A DNA stretch of 64,000 nucleotides from Zavarzinia aquatilis (lineage in GTDB: Bacteria; Pseudomonadota; Alphaproteobacteria; Zavarziniales; Zavarziniaceae): positions 109,890-173,889 of the forward strand of contig NZ_QGLE01000010.1 in assembly GCF_003173035.1 (NCBI RefSeq). Direction: 5' to 3'. Of the stretch, positions 18,262 through 26,340 are shown one piece after another. The notes beneath the pieces were generated by a model, which worked only from the letters and a program-made list of their open reading frames with translations, searched no databases and was not told the DNA's origin. The position numbers and the translations under genes were made by a program. Every line of letters starts with the position of its first letter. Positions within the stretch are counted from its first letter, which is position 1.

Positions 18262-19236
18262 ATGGCCGGCAGCAAGATTTTCCTCGGCGAATCCACCGAC
18301 GGTCGGGCGTTCTGGCGCCGGCCCTGGGTGTGGCGATCCGCGGCCGCCATCGTCGCCGCCATCGTCCTGCTCTACTATCCGATCGGCATGATCGTCGCGA
18401 ACAAGATCGACGACGATCTTTCCTTCGCGGTTGCAACATCTGCCGTCCCGGAAGGCGGCAGCGCGGCGGTCGCCATCGCCGCCGCCATGGTCGACCGCGA
18501 GGTGAACCGCAACGGCTGGGTCGCCAATGATCCCTTCTTCATGCCGTCCGGCGCCCTCGACAACATGCCGAATTTCCAGCAGGGCATCGTCGACGCGGTC
18601 TCGACCTTCACCATCGAGCTGCGCGACCACCTCGGTCGCATGAGGGGCTCGAGCAAGGCCGACGAGAACCTCGACGAGGCGCTCAGCTCGATGCAGTATT
18701 CGGGCACCAAATGGGTCTTCGACCTGTCGGTCTCGATCCTGCCGACCGCGACCTCCGAGGCGCAATACCGCAAGGGCATCAAGGCGCTCGAGACCTATAA
18801 CGCCGGGGTCGCCGCCGGCACCGCCGCCTACGACCGCCGGGCCGACAATCTGCAGGCTGTGATCAATCGCATCGCCCTCGACGTCGGCTCGCTTTCGGCT
18901 GCCCTCGACAAGCAGATCCGCGAGAACGAGGGCAGCCTGCTCGACTTCACCTGCGACGATCTGTTCTACCGGGTGAAGGGCACGGCCTATGCCTATTACC
19001 TGATCCTGAAGGCCCTGCGCAGCGACTTCGCCCCCATCATCGAGGAACGGCATCTGGGCCCCCTGTGGGATTCCGCGGTCGACGGTTTCGCCGAGGTCGG
19101 CTCGCTCTCGCCCCTCATCGTCTGGAACGGCGGCGTCGACGGCCAGCTGATGCCCAACCATCTGGTCAGCGAAGGCTTCTTCCTGCTGCGCGCCCGCAGC
19201 CAGCTGTACGAGATCGCCGACATCCTGCTGAAGTGA
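18262..19236 (+). CDS. DUF2333 family membrane-anchored protein
   Basis: This 324-residue protein has one N-terminal membrane segment (SAAAIVAAIVLLYYPIGMIV, about residues 26-45), and the rest is probably periplasmic. It matches the DUF2333 family, with the typical ending GGVDGQLMPNHLVSEGFFLL followed by RARSQLYEIADILLK. The family function is unknown. It starts at ATG 18262 behind caggagcgg. The universal stress protein gene follows 64 bp later on the same strand. Confidence 0.85.
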   Translation: MAGSKIFLGESTDGRAFWRRPWVWRSAAAIVAAIVLLYYPIGMIVANKIDDDLSFAVATSAVPEGGSAAVAIAAAMVDREVNRNGWVANDPFFMPSGALDNMPNFQQGIVDAVSTFTIELRDHLGRMRGSSKADENLDEALSSMQYSGTKWVFDLSVSILPTATSEAQYRKGIKALETYNAGVAAGTAAYDRRADNLQAVINRIALDVGSLSAALDKQIRENEGSLLDFTCDDLFYRVKGTAYAYYLILKALRSDFAPIIEERHLGPLWDSAVDGFAEVGSLSPLIVWNGGVDGQLMPNHLVSEGFFLLRARSQLYEIADILLK

Positions 19237-19300
19237 GCGGTCTCGACAAGCGGGGGCGGGCGGTGGCACCATCGGTCATCCACCGAAGGCCCGGTCCGAG

Positions 19301-19789
19301 ATGAGCGAAATCACCCCTCGCCCCGATCAGGTGCGCAAGTTCCTGGTCGTGGTCGACGATACCCCGGAATGCCGGCTGGCGCTGCGCTATGCCTCGCGCC
19401 GGGCGCTGAAGACCAAGGGCATGGTCGCCCTGCTCTATGTCATCGAGCCATCGGACGTGCCGCAGTGGCTTGGGGTTCAGCACATCATGCGCGACGAGGC
19501 CTATGACGAGGCCGAGTCGATCCTCCACGATCTCGCCGACGACGTGCAGCGTATCGCCGGCCTGACGCCCGAGCTGATCATCCGCGAAGGCATCCGGCGC
19601 GAGGAATTGCTGAAGCTGATCGAGGAAGATCCGACCATCCGCATCCTGGTGCTGGGCGCCGGGGCCGGCGGCGAAGGGCCGGGGCCGCTGGTCTCTGCCC
19701 TCGCCGGGCAGATGTCCGGCAGCCTGCGGGTGCCGATCACCCTCGTGCCCGGCAAGCTGACCCCGGCCGAGGTCGACGACCTCGCCTGA
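19301..19789 (+). CDS. Universal stress protein (UspA family)
   Basis: This 162-residue single Usp domain begins with FLVVVDDTPECRLALRYASR and includes the beta-4/ATP-loop region LVLGAGAGGEGPGPLVSAL followed by GSLRVPITLVPG. The G-2X-G-9X-G(S/T) nucleotide-binding pattern can be traced, so ATP binding is plausible. It is a cytoplasmic stress-associated protein without a known reaction. It is convergent with the cyclase gene, with 6 bp between stops. In related genomes a usp gene often sits between trpS and nfu; here about 17 kb separates it from trpS. Confidence 0.9.
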   Translation: MSEITPRPDQVRKFLVVVDDTPECRLALRYASRRALKTKGMVALLYVIEPSDVPQWLGVQHIMRDEAYDEAESILHDLADDVQRIAGLTPELIIREGIRREELLKLIEEDPTIRILVLGAGAGGEGPGPLVSALAGQMSGSLRVPITLVPGKLTPAEVDDLA

Positions 19790-19795
19790 GGCGGC

Positions 19796-21097
19796 TCAAT
19801 CCTCGTCGGTCGTATAGATTTCCGTCGGCTCGCGCCGGCCGCGCAGGACGTGGAGGCCGACACTGCGCAGGGCATCCGGCAGATCGAGTTCGTCGGCGAA
19901 GGTGCTGGTCGTCAGCAGCTTGCGGTCCAGCACCTTGCACAGCGCCTCGATCCGGGCCACTTCGTTGACGGCGGGGCCGATCACGGTGAAATCCAGCCGC
20001 TCGGTCGAGCCGATGTTGCCATAGACGACATCGCCGAAATTGAGCGCGAAACCGACCTTCAGCCCCGACGGGCCAAGGGCGGGCGGCAGGTTCTCGATCC
20101 CGTCGATCGCCGTCAGGGCGGCGCAGGCGGCGGCCAGCGCCCGGCGGCAGGCGTCACGCCCGGCGGTGCCGGTGCCCGTGCCCTCGTCCGCGGGGAAAAT
20201 CGCCAGACAGCCGTCGCCCATGAATTTCAGCACTTCGCCGCCTTCGCCATGCACCGCGAGGGTGACGGCATCGAGATAGGCGTCGAGCAGGGCGATGACT
20301 TCACTGGCGCTGGCGCGGTCGGTCAGGCGGGTGAAGCCGCGCATGTCGCAGGTCATGATGGCGGCGCGGATGGTTTCGCCATCGCCCCGGCGCACCGCCC
20401 CGGTCGCCACCCGGCGCGCCGCGTCCTGCCCGAGATAGAGCGAGAGCAGCGTGTCGAGCAGCTGGCGCTGCATCGCCGTCTCGAAGCGCAGCGACAGGAT
20501 CGGCACGAGATCGTCCAGCCGGGCGATTTCCCCATCGCTGAAACCGCCCGGCCGGTCGGTGGCGAAGGCGACGAAGGAGCGGCGCACGGCGGCGAAATCG
20601 AGCGGCCGGATCAGATAGTCGGTGGCGCCCGCCGCCCGCAGATCGGCCAGCACCGGAAAATCATCGGCCGCCGCCGGCCCTTCGAGGCGGCGACGGAAGC
20701 CGGGCGCACCCAGGTGGATGAGACGAACCGGGCTGGCGCGATAGAATTCCGACTGTTCGATCTCGAAGCCCCGGGCAAGATCGGCCATGCCCTCCACCCG
20801 GTCCCAGACGAAGGTGCGGGCAAAAATCTGCGGGTGCATGGCGAGAAGGCCGGAGGTGACCCGGCGCATCGGCAGGCCCTCGGCGAGGAGATGTTCCCCC
20901 ACCGCGGCGACGAGGCCGGGCGGATCGAGCCGCGCCGCGGCGGGCGAGAGCAGAAAGGCGGCCACCGCGTCGCCGCGCAGCGGCCGCGGCGGGCCAAGCG
21001 GGGCCAGCGGCCGCCGGTCGCGGATTTCGGCCGCGATGGCGAGGGTTTCGTCCCAGATCTGGTCGGGAGGCAGGTCGGCGAGATCGGGCTTCGACAT
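19796..21097 (-). CDS. Class III adenylate/guanylate cyclase
   Basis: This 433-residue protein has a C-terminal class III nucleotide cyclase domain (about residues 240-415) that makes cAMP or cGMP. Both metal-binding aspartates are visible, in MTCDMRGFTRLTD and KFMGDGCLAIFP. The transition-state motif is present as DFTVIGPAVNEVARIE. The N-terminal 230 residues are predicted soluble, lack transmembrane segments, and match no sensor domain I can name with confidence; similar cyclases carry a diverged PAS/GAF-like region. Nucleotide specificity cannot be settled by eye. It is divergent from nfu across 113 bp. Confidence 0.9.
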   Translation of the reverse strand: MSKPDLADLPPDQIWDETLAIAAEIRDRRPLAPLGPPRPLRGDAVAAFLLSPAAARLDPPGLVAAVGEHLLAEGLPMRRVTSGLLAMHPQIFARTFVWDRVEGMADLARGFEIEQSEFYRASPVRLIHLGAPGFRRRLEGPAAADDFPVLADLRAAGATDYLIRPLDFAAVRRSFVAFATDRPGGFSDGEIARLDDLVPILSLRFETAMQRQLLDTLLSLYLGQDAARRVATGAVRRGDGETIRAAIMTCDMRGFTRLTDRASASEVIALLDAYLDAVTLAVHGEGGEVLKFMGDGCLAIFPADEGTGTGTAGRDACRRALAAACAALTAIDGIENLPPALGPSGLKVGFALNFGDVVYGNIGSTERLDFTVIGPAVNEVARIEALCKVLDRKLLTTSTFADELDLPDALRSVGLHVLRGRREPTEIYTTDED

Positions 21098-21210
21098 GGC
21101 TGCGTTGCGCGGGTTCCTGATTTCTTGATCTTAGGCGAGGCTTCGGCCATGTAGAGTTAAATATTGACCAGATCTTGTCCGCCTTGACCGGATATAGAGA
21201 GGACCATTCG

Positions 21211-21765
21211 ATGTTCATCCAGACCGAAGCGACTCCCAACCCCGCGACGCTGAAATTCCTGCCCGGCCGGGACGTGATGACCGCGGGCACGGTGAACTTT
21301 CCGACCGCGGTCGCGGCGGAGCGTTCGCCCCTCGCCCGGCGTCTGTTCGCCCTCGACGGCGTGACCGGCATCTTCTTCGGCGCGGATTTCATCACCGTCT
21401 CCAAGGATGGCGCGACCGGCTGGGACGACCTGAAGCCCGGCGTCCTCGGCGCCATCGTCGAGCATTACGCCAGCGGCGAGCCGATCCTGGCCGATGCCCC
21501 GGCGGCGCCCGCCGAAGCGGCAGCGACCGGCCCCGATTCCGAGATCGTCGAGCAGATCAAGGAATTGCTGGAGACGCGGGTGCGCCCGGCGGTCGCCCAG
21601 GACGGCGGCGACATCACCTTCCACGACTTCGAGGACGGCGTCGTCTATCTGCACATGCAGGGCTCCTGCGCGGGCTGCCCCAGCTCGACCGCGACCCTGA
21701 AATCGGGCATCGAGAACATGCTGCGCCATTACATTCCCGAAGTGACGGAAGTGCGCGCGGTCTGA
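21211..21765 (+). CDS. Fe-S cluster scaffold/carrier protein Nfu
   Basis: This 184-residue protein carries iron-sulfur clusters to apoproteins. It has an N-terminal Nfu domain ([19 protein letters not shown], about residues 1-87) and a C-terminal NifU domain with the cluster-binding CAGC motif at residues 153-156. The length and order match mitochondrial and alphaproteobacterial Nfu. The ATG at 21211, behind agagagga, was chosen; an upstream start at 21175 lacks homology. A nitroreductase gene follows 50 bp later. Confidence 0.96.
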   Translation: MFIQTEATPNPATLKFLPGRDVMTAGTVNFPTAVAAERSPLARRLFALDGVTGIFFGADFITVSKDGATGWDDLKPGVLGAIVEHYASGEPILADAPAAPAEAAATGPDSEIVEQIKELLETRVRPAVAQDGGDITFHDFEDGVVYLHMQGSCAGCPSSTATLKSGIENMLRHYIPEVTEVRAV

Positions 21766-21815
21766 CGAATACGGGTTTCGGGCCAGGACAACCCCTCGAG
21801 AGACAGAGGAAGATC

Positions 21816-22406
21816 ATGAGTGCTGCTTTGAACGACGCGAGCCTCGACCAGCTGTTCCGGTCGGCCCGTACCCATAACGCCTGGGCCGACAGGAAGGTCG
21901 ACGAGGCGACGCTGCGCGCGCTCTACGATCTCGTGAAATGGGGCCCGACCAGCGCCAACGCCTCGCCCGCCCGCTTCGTCTTCGTGACGACGCCCGAGGG
22001 CAAGGAAAAGCTGAAGCCCGCGCTGTCCGCCGGCAACATGGACAAGACCCTGGCCGCCCCGGTCACCGTGATCGTCGGCCACGATCTCGATTTCGCCCAG
22101 AAGCTGCCCGTCCTGTTCCCCCATGCGCCGGGGGCCAAGGACTGGTTCGCCGCGCCGGCCGTCGAACAGGCCACGGCCTTCCGCAACGGCACGCTGCAGG
22201 GCGCCTATCTGATCCTGGCGGCCCGTGCCCTCGGCCTCGATGCCGGGCCGATGTCGGGCTTCGACAATGCCAAGGTCGACGAAGCCTTCTTCGCCGGCAC
22301 CCGCATCAAGTCGAATTTCCTGGTCAATCTCGGCTATGGCGATCCGGCCGGCCTGTTCCCGCGCAGCCCGCGCCTCGCGTTCGAGGAGGCGGTCACCATC
22401 GCCTGA
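21816..22406 (+). CDS. Nitroreductase family protein, malonic semialdehyde reductase (RutE/HadB) type
   Basis: This 196-residue FMN-dependent reductase belongs to the RutE/HadB branch of the nitroreductase superfamily, which reduces malonic semialdehyde to 3-hydroxypropionate. Motifs include [36 protein letters not shown] and [20 protein letters not shown], all typical. No rut pyrimidine-degradation genes are nearby, so it may act as a general quinone or aldehyde reductase. A gagagacagagga ribosome site precedes ATG 21816. It is followed 26 bp later by tsaB. Confidence 0.88.
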   Translation: MSAALNDASLDQLFRSARTHNAWADRKVDEATLRALYDLVKWGPTSANASPARFVFVTTPEGKEKLKPALSAGNMDKTLAAPVTVIVGHDLDFAQKLPVLFPHAPGAKDWFAAPAVEQATAFRNGTLQGAYLILAARALGLDAGPMSGFDNAKVDEAFFAGTRIKSNFLVNLGYGDPAGLFPRSPRLAFEEAVTIA

Positions 22407-22432
22407 GGGCGGGGTGAAAGCCGATTGACCCC

Positions 22433-23089
22433 ATGATCGTCCTTGCCTTCGATTGCGCGACCGGCCCGACCTCGGTCGCCCTGTGGCGGGACGGCACGCT
22501 GGCCGGGCGGGCGGACGACGCCCGCCCCCAGGGCCAGGCCGAAAGCCTGGTGCCCCTGATCGGGGCGGTGCTGCAGCAAGCCGGCATCGCCCCCGTCGCC
22601 GTCGACCGTATCGCCGTCACCCTCGGCCCCGGCTCTTTCACCGGGGTGCGTATCGCGCTGGCCGCGGCGCGGGGCCTCGCCCTCGCCATCAACCGGCCGG
22701 TCTTCGGCCTGTCCAGTCTCGAGGTTATGGCCGCCGCCCTGTTGCCCGCGGACCGGCCGACCCTGGTCGCCGTCGACGCGAAGCGGGGCGAAGTCTATGC
22801 CCAACTGTTCGGCGCCGATGGCAAGGCCATGGCGGGGCCGCTCGCCCTGCCGCTCGACGGCATCGGCACACATCTGCCCGCAGGGCCGCTGCGCCTTGCC
22901 GGCAGCGGCGCCACCCTTGTCGCCGAGCGGCTGGCCCGGCCGGACCTGACCCTGGTGCCCGACCTCCTCGCGCCCGATGCCGCGGTGCTGGCGGCGCTGG
23001 TGGCGGAGATGAGCGCCGTCTTCGGCACGCCGTCGCCCGAGCCCATTTACTTGCGCGCGCCCGACGCCAAACTGCCGGCCAGCGCCTGA
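22433..23089 (+). CDS. tsaB: tRNA threonylcarbamoyladenosine biosynthesis protein TsaB
   Basis: This 218-residue ASKHA-fold protein partners with TsaD and TsaE to place t6A at position 37 of ANN-reading tRNAs. The N-terminus MIVLAFDCATGPTSVAL and the signature VTLGPGSFTGVRIALAAARG are diagnostic, with AVDAKRGEVYAQLF further on. The length is normal. The rimI gene starts 3 bp after its stop, a conserved pairing. Confidence 0.95.
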   Translation: MIVLAFDCATGPTSVALWRDGTLAGRADDARPQGQAESLVPLIGAVLQQAGIAPVAVDRIAVTLGPGSFTGVRIALAAARGLALAINRPVFGLSSLEVMAAALLPADRPTLVAVDAKRGEVYAQLFGADGKAMAGPLALPLDGIGTHLPAGPLRLAGSGATLVAERLARPDLTLVPDLLAPDAAVLAALVAEMSAVFGTPSPEPIYLRAPDAKLPASA

Positions 23090-23092
23090 GCC

Positions 23093-23545
23093 ATGGCGGC
23101 GACGGGCGATTTCCCGCGCGACGCGGACGAAGCCGATCTGCCGGCGCTGGCCGCGCTTCACGGCGCGGCCTTTCCCGACGATCCCTGGGACGCCGACGCC
23201 TTGCGCCCGCTGGCCTTCGCGCCCGGCGCGATCGCCCTGATCGTGCCGGGGGGCTTCATCCTGCTGCGCGTCGCCGCCGACGAGGCGGAGGTGATCACCC
23301 TTGCCGTCGATCCCGGGTGGCGTCGGCGCGGCATCGGCGGGCGCCTGCTCGCCGCCGGCCTCGGGCGGGCGACGCAAGCCGGCGCCACCACCGCCTTTCT
23401 CGAAGTCGCGATCGACAATATCGCCGCCATCGCGCTGTACCGCGAGGCGGGCTTCACCGAGGTCGGCCGCCGACGCAACTATTATCACCGGCCCCAGGCC
23501 AGCCCGGTCGACGCATTGGTCCTTGCCCGGTCGCTGGCCGCTTGA
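23093..23545 (+). CDS. rimI: Ribosomal-protein-alanine N-acetyltransferase RimI
   Basis: This 150-residue GNAT acetyltransferase belongs to the RimI family, which acetylates the N-terminal alanine of ribosomal protein S18. The acetyl-CoA loop is LAVDPGWRRRGIGGRLL, and the C-terminal EVAIDNIAAIALYREAGF and EVGRRRNYYHR match the family. It is tightly coupled to tsaB. Confidence 0.93.
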   Translation: MAATGDFPRDADEADLPALAALHGAAFPDDPWDADALRPLAFAPGAIALIVPGGFILLRVAADEAEVITLAVDPGWRRRGIGGRLLAAGLGRATQAGATTAFLEVAIDNIAAIALYREAGFTEVGRRRNYYHRPQASPVDALVLARSLAA

Positions 23546-23949
23546 TCGGTTTTTGTCACCAACAAGCCGACTATTCAAAACAATGGGTGCAATTCGATGA
23601 TGCAGTCGGGGGAGACTGCATTCCTTGGTCGCATCGCTGTGTTTTTCGTTACACGTCACTTTGCCAATTTCTATCGCAATATAGAGATCAATTGATTTCC
23701 CTGAACGAGCGCCTTATAGATCGAATTCAGTCGGCACGAAGATGAACTGTCGCTTGTCGTTGCTGTCGCTTCGGCCAATTTGCCGCGACCTGATCAAGGT
23801 CTCGCGCAGACGAAATCGGAATGGACGGTACGGGGGGCAATCCGGAAATCGACGGCAAGTGGGTAGTCCCCGCTTCGTGCGACAGGTCGATACATTCGCC
23901 GGGGCCAAGGCTTCGGCATTACCCGCATTGCGCGTGGAAAGGGCAACAA
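23546..23949 (+). promoter_or_regulatory. Long, less GC-rich leader region upstream of mucR
   Basis: 404 bp without a supported gene. The first part, about 23550-23720, is clearly more AT-rich than its surroundings (for example atatagagatcaattgattt). It probably carries the mucR promoter and operator; MucR proteins are known to bind AT-rich DNA and repress their own genes. A hairpin at 23601-23620 is listed separately. Short reading frames here have no homology or ribosome sites. Confidence 0.5.
23601..23620. other. Perfect 7-bp inverted repeat (tgcagtc / gactgca)
   Basis: tgcagtc and gactgca flank a ggggga loop, 55 bp after the rimI stop. With no T-tract it could be a factor-dependent end of the tsaB-rimI transcript or a protein-binding site for mucR control. 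Confidence 0.4.
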
Positions 23950-24378
23950 ATGAGCGAAGAAAAGGCCGTACATAGCGAGCTTCTGTCCCTGACGGCAGAT
24001 ATCGTCGCTTCCCATGTCTCCAATAACTCGGTCCCGCTCTCCGAGCTGCCCCAGTTGATCCAGCAGGTTTACGCGACGCTCGCCGGCATCGGCGCGCCCA
24101 AGGAAGAACCCGCGCCGACCCGGCCGCAGCCGGCAGTGGCGGTCAAGAAGTCGGTGACGCCCGAATATCTGATCTGCCTCGAAGACGGCAAGAAGCTGAA
24201 GATGCTGAAGCGGCATCTGATGACCGCCTACAACATGACCCCGGACGAATACCGCGCCCGCTGGGATCTGCCGCCGGATTATCCGATGGTCGCGCCCAAT
24301 TACGCCGAGCAGCGCCGCGATCTGGCCAAGAAGATCGGCCTCGGCACCGCGCGCCGCAAGCGCGGCCGCCGGTCCTGA
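23950..24378 (+). CDS. MucR/Ros family zinc-finger transcriptional regulator
   Basis: This 142-residue protein of the Ros/MucR family acts as a global regulator and nucleoid-like silencer in alphaproteobacteria. The N-terminal oligomerisation region (LLSLTADIVASHVSNNSVP) is followed by the zinc-finger domain YLICLEDGKKLKMLKRHL, then MTPDEYRARWDLPPDYPMVAP and a basic C-terminus. The single visible cysteine (ICLEDGKK) indicates a variant without the usual CX2C pair, as seen in several MucR proteins. ATG 23950 follows gaaagggcaaca; the frame upstream to 23821 is rejected. A strong terminator follows. Confidence 0.94.
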   Translation: MSEEKAVHSELLSLTADIVASHVSNNSVPLSELPQLIQQVYATLAGIGAPKEEPAPTRPQPAVAVKKSVTPEYLICLEDGKKLKMLKRHLMTAYNMTPDEYRARWDLPPDYPMVAPNYAEQRRDLAKKIGLGTARRKRGRRS

Positions 24379-24399
24379 ATCTCCGCATCGGACAGGATG

Positions 24400-24425
24400 G
24401 GGCGGCCCTCGTGGCCGCCCTTTTT
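24400..24425 (+). terminator. Rho-independent terminator of mucR
   Basis: An 8-bp perfect stem (gggcggcc / ggccgccc) with loop ctcgt is followed immediately by ttttt, 21 bp after the mucR stop. Confidence 0.9.
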
Positions 24426-24451
24426 GTTTGCCCGCCCCTTTGCCTTTCGGG

Positions 24452-25621
24452 TCAGCCGCCCTCGACCTCGGCGCCGCCTTCGAGGAAGCGCAGATTATCC
24501 GCCCGCAGCTGCGCCGCCGGCTCGTCATAGAGGAAGGGCAGGAAGGCGAAGCGCCGGCCCCGGGTCACGCGCCGCACGCTGTGCAGCAGGCCGCAGGAAA
24601 AGACCACGGCGCCCCCGGGCGGCGGGACCAGCCCCTCGGGACTGAATTCGGGGAAGAAGATGTCGCCGCCTTCGAAATCGTCGTTCAGGTTGATCGAGAC
24701 CGCGAAACGCCGATGAGCCGTGCCCTTGGTCGTGTTATCGCGATGGGGCCGGAAATGGCCGCCGTCCTCGGCGGTGTAGCAACCGATCAGGTAACGCTCC
24801 ATCCGCGTCGGCTCGAACTGATAGGCCTTGCGAATCTGCGGCGCGATGCGGTGATAGACCCGGGCCCTTGTTTCGGCCATCAGCGCCTCGTCCACGACCT
24901 CGACATCGCGTCGGCGCTTGTGCATGGGGTCGGCAACCAGGCGGGTAACGCCGCCGATTTCGCGCATGAAGCCGCTTTCCCGGCCTCCCACCGTCTCGTA
25001 ATGGCGGATCAGGCGCTGGCACAGGTCGGGCTCGAACACCCGGGGCAGGAACAGGACGGGGGCCTGCACCGGTCGGCCGGCCCAGGCCGCGACCGGTGGC
25101 AGCCTGGCCAGATGATCGAACAGCGCCGCCTGTTCGCTGCCGTCGGGCAGCATCGGAACGATCCGCTCGACCCGGAGCAGGGGGTCGAGCACCACCCAGA
25201 AGCGCCGGCCGGGCTGGCTGCCGCCGGGTGGTGTGTCCAGCGGCAGGGCGCCGTATGCGCGCCCGATCGCGCCGTCGAAATCCCAGAAATGACGCAGCCC
25301 CGGCAGGCTTTCGGCGACGCGGCGCTCGCGCTCGTCGGCGGGGTCGGCCGAAATGCCGAAGAAGCAGCATGTCTCGTCATCGAACAGTGCCCGGTTCCGC
25401 TGGACGGCCTCGAGCGCCGAACGCGACAGCGCATCCGCCGCCGACAGGAAGAACAGCATCACGACATGGCGCCCGCCGACCGTGTCGAAAGAATAAAGCG
25501 GGTTGCTGGTGCTGCGCTGCTTGAACCAGGGAGCGGGATCGCCGGGTCCGAGCCGGGCATAGCGCAGTGTCGACCCGGCGGCGGGGTTTGCCGTCGCAGC
25601 GGCGGGATCGGATTTCGTCAT
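24452..25621 (-). CDS. Peroxiredoxin-like / prolyl 4-hydroxylase-type 2OG-Fe(II) oxygenase fusion
   Basis: This 389-residue two-domain protein has an AhpC/TSA-like thioredoxin fold at residues about 20-175 (GPGDPAPWFKQRS, MLFFLSAADALSRSAL, FFGISADPADERERR). Residues about 185-370 form an iron/2-oxoglutarate dioxygenase domain of the prolyl 4-hydroxylase alpha-subunit type. Iron ligands are H293 and D295 (HFRPHRDN) and H347 (GLLHSVRRVTRGRRFAF); R356 or R357 is the 2-oxoglutarate anchor. The peroxidatic cysteine position is occupied by Ser/Ala, so the first domain is probably not a working peroxidase. ATG 25621 was chosen; the frame is open for hundreds of bases upstream without homology. It is divergent from fur. 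The substrate is unknown. Confidence 0.85.
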   Translation of the reverse strand: MTKSDPAAATANPAAGSTLRYARLGPGDPAPWFKQRSTSNPLYSFDTVGGRHVVMLFFLSAADALSRSALEAVQRNRALFDDETCCFFGISADPADERERRVAESLPGLRHFWDFDGAIGRAYGALPLDTPPGGSQPGRRFWVVLDPLLRVERIVPMLPDGSEQAALFDHLARLPPVAAWAGRPVQAPVLFLPRVFEPDLCQRLIRHYETVGGRESGFMREIGGVTRLVADPMHKRRRDVEVVDEALMAETRARVYHRIAPQIRKAYQFEPTRMERYLIGCYTAEDGGHFRPHRDNTTKGTAHRRFAVSINLNDDFEGGDIFFPEFSPEGLVPPPGGAVVFSCGLLHSVRRVTRGRRFAFLPFLYDEPAAQLRADNLRFLEGGAEVEGG

Positions 25622-25869
25622 GCGGCGCTTTCCGGCTTTCTGCGGCGGACCGGCCGCGTTCCGGATGATAGCGGACCGGACGACCGGCGGAAGCCCTCTT
25701 GGCGTCCTTACCACCGACAAGCGTGGCCGAACGCCGGATGATCGGCTTTTTTTGCCTTGCCCGGGGTGACGGCGCTTGCGCGGCGCGGCATACTGCGGCG
25801 AATTGCGATGACCTGTCGGGGCATGGGCCCCGCGATCCAGCCCCCGGAAATGGTCCGAGACTGAGCCCG
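25622..25869. promoter_or_regulatory. Divergent intergenic region, oxygenase / fur
   Basis: 248 bp between divergent starts. No clear 19-bp Fur box (gataatgataatcattatc-like) is visible. Both promoters should lie here; nothing else is recognised. Confidence 0.4.
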
Positions 25870-26340
25870 ATGTCCGATCGAATCGAGAATATCTGCCTGG
25901 CCAAGGGTATGCGCATGACCGATCAGCGCCGCGTGATCGCGCGCGTGCTGTCCGAATCGGCCGACCACCCGGATGTCGAGGAGCTGTATCGCCGGGCCAT
26001 CGCCCTCGATCCCAAGATTTCGATCGCCACCGTCTATCGCACCGTGCGCCTGTTCGAGGAGGCCGGCATTCTCGAACGGCACGATTTCCGCGACGGCCGT
26101 TCGCGTTACGAGGAAGTGCCGGATTCGCACCACGATCACCTGATCGACCTCGCGACCGGCAAGGTGATCGAATTCCGCAACGAGGATATCGAGAAGCTGC
26201 AGGAATTCGTCGCCCGCGAGCTGGGCTTCCGGCTGGTCGACCACCGGCTCGAACTCTATGGCGTGCCGCTCGACCGCGCCGACCGCGACGGTCTCGAGAA
26301 GGCGGCGGATATCCTCGCCCGGGCCATGCGCCGGCCATGA
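25870..26340 (+). CDS. fur: Fur family transcriptional regulator
   Basis: This 156-residue metal-responsive repressor of the Fur family has the winged-helix domain MRMTDQRRVIARVLSESADH and ISIATVYRTVRLFEEAGI, then the dimerisation domain with SHHDHLIDLATGKVIEF. The HHDH metal site is present, but the C-terminal CXXC structural zinc motifs of many Fur proteins are absent, as in alphaproteobacterial Fur/Mur. It may thus respond to iron or manganese; Irr is less likely because the haem-regulatory motif is not seen. It starts at ATG 25870 (cccgATG). It overlaps the acyltransferase gene by 4 bp (atga). Confidence 0.93.
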   Translation: MSDRIENICLAKGMRMTDQRRVIARVLSESADHPDVEELYRRAIALDPKISIATVYRTVRLFEEAGILERHDFRDGRSRYEEVPDSHHDHLIDLATGKVIEFRNEDIEKLQEFVARELGFRLVDHRLELYGVPLDRADRDGLEKAADILARAMRRP

